Part shown: in pieces, positions 1 to 8,079 of the stretch
Position numbering within the stretch: the stretch's first letter is position 1
How the letters are laid out: each line of letters begins with the position of its first letter
From: Hemileia vastatrix
Lineage: Eukaryota; Basidiomycota; Pucciniomycetes; Pucciniales; Zaghouaniaceae
DNA: 64,000 nucleotides
NCBI GenBank assembly: GCA_030280995.1
Contig: JASXTE010000008.1
Span: 23,309,193-23,373,192, forward strand
Reading direction: 5' to 3'
Program-made: the position numbers and the translations under genes
Notes under the pieces: model-generated
Told to the model about the DNA's origin: nothing
Database searches by the model: none
The model's input: only the letters and a program-made list of their open reading frames with translations

Positions 1-1005
1 CATGACATACCACAGGAATCTTGTAAGGCTCCCCATAGGAATGCTTCAACACACCCCTCTCCTCTTCTACAAAAGCAATGGCCTTCTCTCGCTTGACCAT
101 CACATCCAACAACAACTTCTTCTCTTCTCCAGACAACCAACCATCAGGTCCAAAATTAACAACACCCAGTCTCTCAAAAGTGATTCTTGACGTCTCAGAA
201 AATTCAGGCGGATTCTTTACCAAGGGACTTTCATAAGGATCTCTTGATAACCTTGGTCTTCTCCAGGGTGGATTTAATTCGGCAGGTAGCGGTTCATTAA
301 TAGGTCGAACTTTATTTGCTACTTTCTTATATTTGGCTGCCTCCACATCTAAATAAGCTTGAGGTAAAACATTTACTTTTGATTTGCCATTAAAAATTTC
401 ATCAAATAAATCTTCTTCATCGTCAGAATCGGAATAAGAAAAATTAGAAAAATATTTTATTTTATTTTTAGATTTTACCCTTTTCTCCTTTCCCTCGTCT
501 AATTTATAAACAGATTTTCCAACACCTTTGCTTCCCTTATCCAACAGTAAATCGCCTGTAAAGAAAGTTGGCAGTTTATGCTCTTGCTGGAGGACCGGAA
601 TTGAATTTTCACAAAAATTATTTTTTTGAGTTTTAATTATTCTGAGATTTTTAATTGGGTTTCGATGTGATATTTGCAGTTTACCCTCTTGCTGGAGGTC
701 CATAATAAAAGGAGATACTTGCAGTTTAACCTCTTGCTGGAGGCCATAAAACATACCCTTCCAATTTTTATCCAACCTAATTTGGCCCATTTCGCCTTTT
801 TTACCATTTTTAAATTTAATATAAAAACAGGGTAAATCCAATAAACATATAGAAAAGTCCATAACGTATTTGCACTCCAAAGTAATATTAACAGAAAATA
901 ATTGAGAATCCACTTGAATTATCTCCAAGTGAGCTGACCTATTGCAATCCGGGATCTCATCCTGAGGAGAGATTACAACATTAGAGTGATCAGCCCCAGC
1001 TACCC
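1..1005 (-). CDS. pol: Ty3/gypsy Pol polyprotein, N-terminal part, partial (-1 frame relative to gag)
   Basis: Reading the minus strand leftwards from the gag stop, I find one open frame with no stop to the window edge. It is offset by -1 from gag and has no obvious AUG at its beginning, so it is probably reached by ribosomal frameshifting at 1006-1012. It encodes a Lys/Asn-rich linker with an acidic patch near 430-440. Three copies of an LQQE-x-KL motif follow one another in it (about 566-593, 678-703 and 721-747). The leftmost part (GWLSGEEKKLL, then KAIAFVEEERGVL and YKIPVV) matches the segment that precedes the reverse transcriptase in many basidiomycete gypsy elements. The RT itself lies outside the window. 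Seen: the open frame and motifs. Inferred: its expression as Gag-Pol. Confidence 0.75.
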
Positions 1006-3534
1006 CAAAAAATGAGGGCTTCCATCCCTTTCCAACAAACATAATTCACCAGAAGCCGTCCGTTTTATATGCCGCTTCTTGGTGAAAACACAACACTGGC
1101 ACAGAGTAGTAATACCTGGCCGTGTTTCCCAACCTTCATCTCCAGGAGGCGCTAACCGCATATGTAACCTCCGCATATCTTCACCAGTGATCTCCAAACT
1201 AATCCCCATGCCAGCTTGATACCCTATCCTGGCCTCAAAATCCATCAAAAAAGGACCACCAAGAACAGTTTTGACTGCTCCTCTGGCCACATAAAAGTAA
1301 ACCTTACCAACAGATCCACCAATGCCTAACCTGACATGCTCAGCTGTGCCCATCAGCTCTGTTGCATGCCCTCCAATACCTCTGAGGTTTCCCCCAGTTC
1401 CACTTTTAATTGGCAAGCCTATACTCGTCGCTTGCTCCAATGAAATTAAATTAATTTGAGACCCTGAATCGACCAAGGCCTTTACTTCTTTACCGTTAAG
1501 AGTTACCACCAGGTAACCCAGGGGAGCGGAAAAATGCATATCTACATCTTCCCCAAACTTTTCAGCATTTTCACAAATATATTCCACCTCTCCAGTGGAA
1601 ACCCGACGCCTCGTCAAATGCTTCTTTTGCTTTTCAGAAAGCGCCGGACTAATCGTAAATAACTCCCCCAAAGATAAGGGAATCTGCAGTTGATTCACCC
1701 TATTCAAAACTGCGTCCATTGCATTAGCTTGACCAGAAACTACTGGCCGCTCATACTGGACGTTTGATTTTACAACCTTGGCCCTGGGTACCTCTTGAGG
1801 TCCAACCGAGCCATCTTCACTTTCTATAACCCTAACTCCATCACCAGCTTCTTGCACTAATCCTGATCCATCGCTAGTCCTTCTTACACCCTCCATTGGG
1901 ATGGGACCGCTAAAACTTGGTCTGGGTAGAGACGCCAACGGTACGTCCTCCTCAGAATCCGAATCATCCTCTGGCATAGGCTCACCATTTAAATCAAACT
2001 TGCCATAACTAGGGGGCCCCATATCAGCAATCCCCTTCTTCATTTTATATAATTCGTCCTTAGAGTAAGGGTTCACTTTGTTATTGGCCTTTCCAGGATT
2101 AGCCCTCAATTGGATCTGAATGCTACTTTTCGCCTTAGTAGCAGCTGCTCTTCTAGCAGCATTAACATCATATTTGCCAGCCATACAGCTACCCTCCACC
2201 TGGGCAACCGTTGCCAGCTCTAAACCACCAAAAGAAGTAGAAAATGTGGCTTTACTGACCTCTTTCTCTTTACCTTTGTCAGCTTTTCCACCATTACCAT
2301 TACCATTTTTGCCACCCTTGGCATTAACATCTTCATCCGTCACCTCTTCAAATCTGGCTCTTCTTTCAGCCGTTAAACTTCTTCTGACCAAATCAGAAGG
2401 AGACTGTCCATCACTGGGCTTGATGAACGAACCATCAGGAAATTTATAAACTTTACCATCAAATAAAACTTGCCCAGCATCCATATCCTTATCAAGAGCA
2501 AAACAAACTGTTGCTCTGTTCCCCTTCCTATTACAATAGGAGCACACCTTTGGCTCATTGTAGCCACCTCTATATCCATTACCACCATTACCACCATTTC
2601 TCCCATTGCCTGGGAAGCGTTTACCATTATTATTGCCATTATAATTTCTACATTCATATCCTCTGGACTGATAAGAAGTTGACATCGACAAAGAAGCGAT
2701 TGGGGCCTTGTTAGCCTTCTGGGTTTCTTGAACAAATATTTTTAATTGTTTCGTTAAATCGGCCAAGTGATCGACCATCTTATTATCTACATTGCCCTCA
2801 ACTTTAGCAGCAGGTAATCCCATTTTTGCCTTCTTGGCCTCCTGGGCTTTGACCATAATATCGTTGTTTTCAGCCAAAACTTCGCTAACCTTGCTAACAT
2901 ATTGAGTGCAGGACTCTTGATATTTGTCCAATGCTAACAACTTGAGATGGGCCTGAATGTTCTCTTTGATAACCTCCAGAGCCGGCAGTTTCTGCTCACC
3001 ATTAGGCAGTTCCTTCATCAAATCTTTTCTTGAAAGATCCTTCAAGACATCCATTCGAATATCCCTGCTGCATGCTGTCCAAAACAAATCTTTTTCTTGA
3101 TTCTCATGCACTAACTCATCCACCAATATGAGATATTCCACCACTTCATCAAACTGAACACAGAGCTTTTTGAAGTCAGCCATAGAAGAAACTCCACCTT
3201 TTGCTTGCCAGTCTCCAACAATTTTATTGAGGTCTATCATAGTAAACCTAACACCCCGTCTGTCAACCATAGCTTTAGAAAGCTTAACCCAATCCTTGTC
3301 CTTGAATGCCTGCATAGCAATAACCTCTTTTTCCACCTCCCTATCAGCAATAAAAAACCTAACTTGCTTCACCATATCCACATGAGAAGCACCATCAACA
3401 GCAGCAGCAGCTTCATACCTGCTAATGAACCATTTAACCTCCTCCCCATCAAACTTTGGGCCATCCCAAGAAACAATTCTAACTGAGGGAGTAAGAGGGT
3501 TAGAAGATCCAGAAGCAAAAGCAGAAGAAGACAT
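1000..3534 (-). CDS. gag: Ty3/gypsy Gag with C-terminal aspartic protease
   Basis: This 844-residue ORF starts at the ATG of MSSSAFASGSS, about 180 bases after the 5' LTR. Residues ~20-230 are a helical Gag-like region (WDGPKFDGEEVKWFISRYE). A Gly/Asn-rich stretch follows near 300-325, then a zinc-knuckle-like segment near 331 that reads CSYCNRKGNRATVC. The histidine expected in CX2CX4HX4C is Asn here, one base away from His (AAC versus CAC), so this copy's knuckle is probably damaged. Middle parts are Lys/Gly-rich and acidic. Near residue 690 the motif ALVDSGSQINLI is a retroviral-type aspartic protease active site (DSG). The ORF ends in HFLG followed by TAG, right after a T-run suited to -1 frameshifting. 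The other frames over this stretch are shadows. Confidence 0.85.
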   Translation of the reverse strand: MSSSAFASGSSNPLTPSVRIVSWDGPKFDGEEVKWFISRYEAAAAVDGASHVDMVKQVRFFIADREVEKEVIAMQAFKDKDWVKLSKAMVDRRGVRFTMIDLNKIVGDWQAKGGVSSMADFKKLCVQFDEVVEYLILVDELVHENQEKDLFWTACSRDIRMDVLKDLSRKDLMKELPNGEQKLPALEVIKENIQAHLKLLALDKYQESCTQYVSKVSEVLAENNDIMVKAQEAKKAKMGLPAAKVEGNVDNKMVDHLADLTKQLKIFVQETQKANKAPIASLSMSTSYQSRGYECRNYNGNNNGKRFPGNGRNGGNGGNGYRGGYNEPKVCSYCNRKGNRATVCFALDKDMDAGQVLFDGKVYKFPDGSFIKPSDGQSPSDLVRRSLTAERRARFEEVTDEDVNAKGGKNGNGNGGKADKGKEKEVSKATFSTSFGGLELATVAQVEGSCMAGKYDVNAARRAAATKAKSSIQIQLRANPGKANNKVNPYSKDELYKMKKGIADMGPPSYGKFDLNGEPMPEDDSDSEEDVPLASLPRPSFSGPIPMEGVRRTSDGSGLVQEAGDGVRVIESEDGSVGPQEVPRAKVVKSNVQYERPVVSGQANAMDAVLNRVNQLQIPLSLGELFTISPALSEKQKKHLTRRRVSTGEVEYICENAEKFGEDVDMHFSAPLGYLVVTLNGKEVKALVDSGSQINLISLEQATSIGLPIKSGTGGNLRGIGGHATELMGTAEHVRLGIGGSVGKVYFYVARGAVKTVLGGPFLMDFEARIGYQAGMGISLEITGEDMRRLHMRLAPPGDEGWETRPGITTLCQCCVFTKKRHIKRTASGELCLLERDGSPHFLG
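1006..1012 (-). promoter_or_regulatory. Putative -1 ribosomal frameshift heptamer (U UUU UUG)
   Basis: In the gag frame the mRNA reads CAU UUU UUG GGG UAG. The T-run gives U UUU UUG in the register needed for tandem slippage by -1. Slippage moves ribosomes from the gag frame, three codons before its stop, into the pol frame, which is open from there to the window edge. No clear downstream pseudoknot was worked out by eye. Frameshifting between gag and pol is common in retroelements; its use here is an inference from frame geometry. Confidence 0.55.
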
Positions 3535-3576
3535 CCCAATAAGTAATGAAAAGCGTTAACAATCGATAAAATAACA

Positions 3577-3640
3577 AGCCTCTTGCAGGCCAATAACAAA
3601 AATCCAATTAGAGCTCCAGAAAATAAGCCTCTTGCAGGCT
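3577..3640 (-). repeat. Duplicated small hairpin in the gypsy leader
   Basis: The sequence AGCCTCTTGCAGGC occurs at 3577-3590 and 3626-3640, 49 bases apart, between the primer-binding site and gag. Each copy can fold into a short stem (AGCCT/AGGCT) with a five-base loop. Duplicated leader hairpins can serve in RNA dimerisation or packaging in retroelements; that role here is only a suggestion. Confidence 0.4.
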
Positions 3641-3689
3641 AAGAACGTTCTTGATCCAAGTAAGTCTTTAAAGAAAGCTAGAGAAATCG

Positions 3690-3709
3690 AACCCCACGTT
3701 GGGCGCCAA
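3690..3709 (-). other. Primer-binding site of the minus-strand gypsy element
   Basis: The minus strand reads TTGGCGCCCAACGTGGGG starting three to four bases inside the LTR end. TGGCGCC.. is the usual complement of a tRNA 3' end with CCA. The tRNA species was not identified. The site fixes the left LTR boundary at 3713. Confidence 0.7.
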
Positions 3710-3712
3710 ATA

Positions 3713-4958
3713 TGGTAAGGTAAACTCTTACAGTTGCCTTGCTGTAAGCAGAATCCGGAGGAGATATGTGGATTTAGTTGAAAACCCCGTCCTTCCAATA
3801 AAAATAACAAAATGGGAATTCTAAATCACTAAGCTAACCAGTCTACTTGGATCTGATTGATAAAAATAATGAAACTCTAAAATATTTAACACTTATTGAG
3901 ATTTAATGATTGTGGCTGTTGAGAAAGAAATACTGATAACAACAATTAAGGTGTACCAGTGAAAGATCTGAAAAGATTGACTTTTATGTTTTTATAATAA
4001 TTTGAGTTTTTATGAGACAGCAATAATCAAGTCCCAGTGATGAAGACCTTTCTAAAGATACCCTGTATGAAGTGTGATTTAAATTGTTGAGTAGTATTTC
4101 TAAAATGTTATATATAAAATTAAAGTTATAAGGGTATTACAAATTTATTTAATTTGTTGAGTAATAAAAAATAAGACCGTGGTGCTTCATGATTAAGCTG
4201 TATAATGTATCCCCCCCCTCAATTTCGAGTTTGAGAGGCGCTTAAGTATTCCTAGTCACGTGCCTAAGTTTTCCCCTCCAGAGCTCTCCCAGAGTCAATC
4301 CAGAGCCCGTACAGAGTCCGTATGGAGTCCGTACGGAGTCGAAACGGAGTCCGTCCGGACTTCCGGACTCAATTAGAACCTTAAAAACTATAATAAAAAA
4401 TCTAGAAAAATTACACATGATAGAGCTACTTCCCCTTTATATTCCAAAATAATTTTTGTAGTCTGCGCAGCTCTAATTACCCTGTGAAAATTCATCAAAG
4501 TTAAGTAATTTCTGAAAACGTAAATATTTCTATAAAACTTTAAAATTCATTTAAAAATATAAGAAAAATAGTAAAAATTCTAGAAAAATTTCCCAAGGTT
4601 CTTGAGTGACTCGAATTGATACTATTAAACTTTTCAGACCGTAAAAATAAGTTTTCTCCGTAAAATAAATTGTTTTCGTGTAGGCATTCGCTCTTGACCA
4701 ATTTCTTCATATTTAAAACTCAAATAAATTAAATAAAACCCTTTTATAAAAAAAATAATAACGCCAATCTTGCACGCCGTAATAACTCCATTTACGTACT
4801 TAGGTGCCATACTAAACTTTAGGCTACCACACCGTGCAAGCGCCTGCCAAGGACTGCATGTAGTTACCCCACATCTCACGCTCTTTTTTGAGTTTTTGGG
4901 TGGTTTCTCAGTCAATATTGGGTATTTTTGGATGGGAATTTCACATAGTATAATGTCA
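3713..4958 (-). repeat. 5' LTR of the minus-strand gypsy element
   Basis: The left limit is fixed by the adjacent primer-binding site (LTR ends ..ACCTTACCA on the minus strand). The right limit is inferred from the TG start on that strand (TGACATTATACTATG) because the second LTR is outside the window. The LTR is AT-rich except for a CpG-rich 11-bp tandem array at 4302-4356. Confidence 0.55.
4302..4356. repeat. Five-copy 11-bp tandem array in the LTR (GGAGTCCGTAC type)
   Basis: Five consecutive 11-mers read AGAGCCCGTAC, AGAGTCCGTAT, GGAGTCCGTAC, GGAGTCGAAAC and GGAGTCCGTCC, followed by a decaying sixth. They contain the palindromic core GTACGGAGTCCGTAC and are much richer in CpG than the surrounding LTR. 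Position and iteration suggest an upstream element for a host regulator, but no factor was recognised. Confidence 0.6.
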
Positions 4959-5588
4959 GGATTAGCCCCATTGTTTCTACAGTAAATCTCCCTTATTATT
5001 AAGCTATTATTAACTATAAAAATCTCCTCTTTAGTCTTTTATATTATTGTTTAATACGCATATACTCTCTTTTTATCTTATTCTTTAATTTTGATGGATT
5101 TTCCTTATTAATACAGGATTTTGACAGTTGTTACTCTTCTAATCATGTCATGGGTTACTGGGAATGTTGATGGGCATGTCTATTAGTAGTTTGGAGGCGT
5201 CATTAACTGTGTATTGGGTGGTACATCAAAGGAATCATTGGGGAACTCAGTGTGTATAAAAGGAGGAGGTTTTTGGGTCTTGTTTCTACATTCTTTATCA
5301 TTTACAATTTAACCAATATAACCAAATAAATTAAAATACATATCAATTAGTACTTTTATAAGACTTTTGAATATTATCTGAATTATAAAATCTATTTTTC
5401 TACCAACTACAAAGATTGTAAGCCATATATATAAATAGTGAGAATTATATTACTGTGACCTTTATTTTTGATTATATTTTACTACTTATTGGATTTATAC
5501 TACAGTATTCAGATAGGACCATTAAAATCTTCTAGAAAACTGACCATTCAAGCTAGTTCACGTCTTTGTACTTGACCTCAGCCTGACA
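4954..5588 (+). repeat. LTR of a third chromovirus-type family (solo or truncated)
   Basis: The segment starts TGTCAGG and ends CAGCCTGACA, like the other chromovirus LTRs here (TGTCAGCC..GACA). It carries a TATA-like box (TATAAAAGG near 5266). Its last ~260 bases are clearly homologous to 63227-63477, where the same LTR end is followed by an internal region. No matching target duplication was seen (TATAA left, AGAGC right), and neither a primer site nor a purine tract adjoins it. The left boundary is tentative. Confidence 0.5.
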
Positions 5589-5957
5589 AGAGCTGTAGAT
5601 TGAGGGGGTGGAATCTTATATTCACCCAAAGAACAAAGTTCACTCTCCATTTTTCACTACCTCAATGGACAACCTCTCAATCTCTCCACACAACTTTTTC
5701 TGCCTTGTCATTTCTCTTAATTCTATTACCACTCCCCACCCTTTTATTGCCCTCCTGATACATTTGCTACACCCGTCAAGCTTCAAAATCTAAGCTTAAG
5801 ACCTCCTCACTGCTCCCCTCCACTCTATTTTCACTTTTAACACAACTCCACCTCTTTTGAAACCTCTCACTCACCTCCCATTCCCCTCAATCACCCAAAT
5901 CACCTCCATTAGCCCTTGCCAGCCTTTCTCTCACATTCTAAAAATATTACTCACCTC
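5589..5957. repeat. Left piece of the pyrimidine-rich dispersed repeat, split by a chromovirus
   Basis: This C/T-rich, G-poor stretch (many CACCTCC and CCCTTT words) continues in style after the chromovirus at 14688 and on to 15916. No ORF in it looks coding. It ends CACCTC, where the element at 5958 inserted. Confidence 0.45.
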
Positions 5958-7134
5958 TTTCAGCCTAGATATCTCCAGGACTGATTAATTCTTATGTTTA
6001 AAATAATATAACCTTAATTACATTAAGCTTATTGCTTAAAAATAATGTTAAAATACTTATATATATGGTTATAATACATATATATATAATTATTACACTA
6101 GTATATGACTTATAGGAGTTTAAATAGCTTATCCATAGCCTAATAATACTTATTAAGGTGTTAATGGAGTCATAGTATACTTATCCTAAGTGATATTAAG
6201 TAATTATTGACATACATATGCTTATATGTATACATAAATCTCATATTCAGTGAAATATGTAGTATATTATGTTTATTTAGGTCTATAAGTAGGTTTTAAC
6301 CTCTTAATAGCCTATAAACTTTGTTTTTCTGCTTATTTTAGGTCATATGGACGTATTCAGTGGATTCACAATGCCTAAAGAAGCATATACATCTATTTCA
6401 GGCGCATGCACTCAGTTTGGACAACTTAATCTGTTTCCTTGGATGGATATTCACAGATTTATGGGTTGGGAGGTCATTGCTGGGGTAATATGGATGCTTG
6501 GGGATGTTATTGGGGGCTTGGACATTTAATTTGTTTCCTTTATCTGCTTTGGGTTTCATTTTATTCCTTTTGGATTAGTTATTTTACCTGTTTCTTTATG
6601 GTATCCACTTTAATCTGGATTTTTTATTTATGGTATGGGTCTGTGTTATCATTAATTGTGATGGAGGGTCCTTACTGGAGGTCTGGGTTTTGAATCTGCT
6701 GGAAGTGGAAGCCATGGGGAGGGTATGGGCCATCACAGTGCTGTAATTGTCGGGGATAGAAGTGACATCATCTGGATTGAAGGTCTGTGCACTCCAGTGG
6801 ATTTTGGTATAAGTAAGGGAGGATTTTGATGGTTATTAGACATCACTTACTTACTAAAATTCAATTTAAAATTTAAACACAATTATTATCATTTAAAAAT
6901 ATATTATAAAGCCTTTATGAATTGATATTATCATTATATAAGCTATAACTATATTCTATTTATCTGTTTTCCACCACTAGCACACATTTAAATCCAAGTA
7001 TTGTGAGTTTTTATTTGAGTATAACTAATTTATTAGTCTTCCCCTGAGGTTTAATAACTAAATGATTTATAAATAAGTAGTAGGACCATTAATAAATACT
7101 ATTAAATCATACTTATATACTAGATACACTGACA
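5958..7134 (+). repeat. 5' LTR of the decayed chromovirus
   Basis: It matches 13511-14687 over its whole length. It starts TTTCAGCC where the 3' copy has TGTCAGCC, so the terminal TG has mutated, and it ends ACTGACA. Small ORFs inside (for example 6347-6529) recur in the 3' LTR only because the LTRs are duplicates. Confidence 0.9.
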
Positions 7135-7149
7135 ATTGAAGGTCTTTCC
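7135..7149 (+). other. Conserved post-LTR segment, candidate primer-binding site without TGG
   Basis: ATTGAAGGTCTTTCC follows the LTR directly. The corresponding positions after two other LTRs (40263-40277 and 63478-63492) carry ACTGAGGACCTTTCC and ATTGGGGACCTTTCC. The usual TGG of a tRNA 3'-end complement is absent, so priming may use an internal tRNA segment or self-priming. Confidence 0.5.
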
Positions 7150-7536
7150 TTGATTATTATAGATTTTTTAGTATAAGCCTTAGGACGTGATTTTTACTTT
7201 ATTATAGCTCAAAAAAACCAAATATTTGGGTCTTCTTCACATTAGTGGGTCATCATAACTCAGTGATTGTGGATAAGAACCCTTATAATAATTGTACTAA
7301 TTTTTTATAATAAAAATTAGGTATTTACATTAGTAACTGTACCCAATATAAACCCAATTTCACTTGGTATTTGGTCACCAATATAACACCCAATTATATT
7401 GGTATTTGGTTAAAGCTTGGTAAGCTATTTATTCACCCTTATAAAGGTCTATTTAAACTTATTATTTTATTTTTAAAAGATTTTTTCGAATAGATATTCT
7501 CTTTTGTAAATGTAAAATATTGTTATTATTATCAAT

Positions 7537-8079
7537 ATGAGTGCTCCCCAGGACAATGTAAGTGAAAATCCTTCTTATAATACCAGGTCTAAAGCTAATA
7601 AAAACATTGCTCCAGGACATGACCATGGAGGGTCAATCATACCCCCAGCCAGAGCAAATGATTATAGAGAAAAAGACACCCTCTTAAAGAAGATTACAAT
7701 AAAAAAGACGTCTCCTCCTCTGAAGGATCAACTTTCCAATCTTTAAAAACAGGTCCTGAAGTTGGAGGAATCAAAGTCTCTCATGCTGAAGGAAGTAGAG
7801 CGATTGCAGAAAAATAGAAAGGTAGGATTCCAACATATGAATCAAACCTTGGCAGAGCTAAAGGGAGGCCAGCCAAGTCAGCAACCCCCTACCCCAGGAG
7901 GGTCACATCACTCTCAGGAGAAAATCCTGGTAGACAAATGGAAGTGGGATTGGTTCCATCAAAAATGGTCCAGTCACAGCTGCAAAAGGGATTCTCCTCC
8001 TCATCAGACTTCCTCAGTTCACCCCTACAAAGGAAAACAAAAGTGCCAAAAATAAGGACTGGCACAAATCCCATGGTAA
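7537..8079 (+). pseudogene. Chromovirus ORF1 (spliced coiled-coil protein), degenerate copy
   Basis: ATG at 7537 begins MSAPQDN, then GTAAGT at 7558 opens a likely 58-bp intron ending CTCCAG at 7615. The next exon starts with DMTMEGQ, matching DVEMTGN of the intact copy. After an indel, the frame shared with the 7537 ATG carries KKITIKKTSPPLKDQLSNL and then KWKWDW, matching KIKKLPLPQQISNL and QWKWDY of the intact element. Stops interrupt it at 7744 and 8053. The ancestral end CCA TGG TAA is preserved at 8071-8079. Function unknown; the middle is predicted coiled coil, followed by a Pro/Gln-rich part. Confidence 0.65.
7558..7615 (+). other. Putative intron in chromovirus ORF1 (decayed copy)
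   Basis: The donor GTAAGT follows codon seven, a CTAAT branch-like site lies at about 7595, and the acceptor CTCCAG ends at 7615. Its length is 58 bp (one more than a multiple of three). Position, phase and downstream amino acids correspond to the 64-bp intron at 41036-41099 in the intact element. Confidence 0.6.

Larger units (their letters stand above)
1..4958 (-). mobile_element. Ty3/gypsy LTR retrotransposon, 5' part (cut by the left window edge)
   Basis: On the minus strand this reads 5' LTR, primer-binding site, leader, gag-protease ORF and the start of pol, which runs off the left edge. Order and motifs (zinc-knuckle-like segment, DSG aspartic protease, pol linker) fit Ty3/gypsy. It shares no obvious similarity with the chromoviruses elsewhere in the window. 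The 3' LTR and the target duplication lie outside, so age cannot be judged. The right boundary is inferred from TG..CA ends and overlaps by five bases (TGTCA) the start proposed for the next LTR, so it may be off by a few bases. Confidence 0.85.

Noticed and set aside
3568..3712. Possible tRNA gene suggested by TCGAACCCCACG near the LTR
   Set aside because: The similarity is the complement expected of a primer-binding site; no cloverleaf could be formed.
6347..6693. Two overlapping 60- and 84-residue ORFs that recur at 13900-14246
   Set aside because: They lie inside the LTR and recur only because both LTRs derive from one sequence; T/G-rich hydrophobic translations carry no motif.
7762..8055. 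Frame 7762-8055 as an independent gene
   Set aside because: It is the continuation of chromovirus ORF1 after a stop at 7744, in the same frame.
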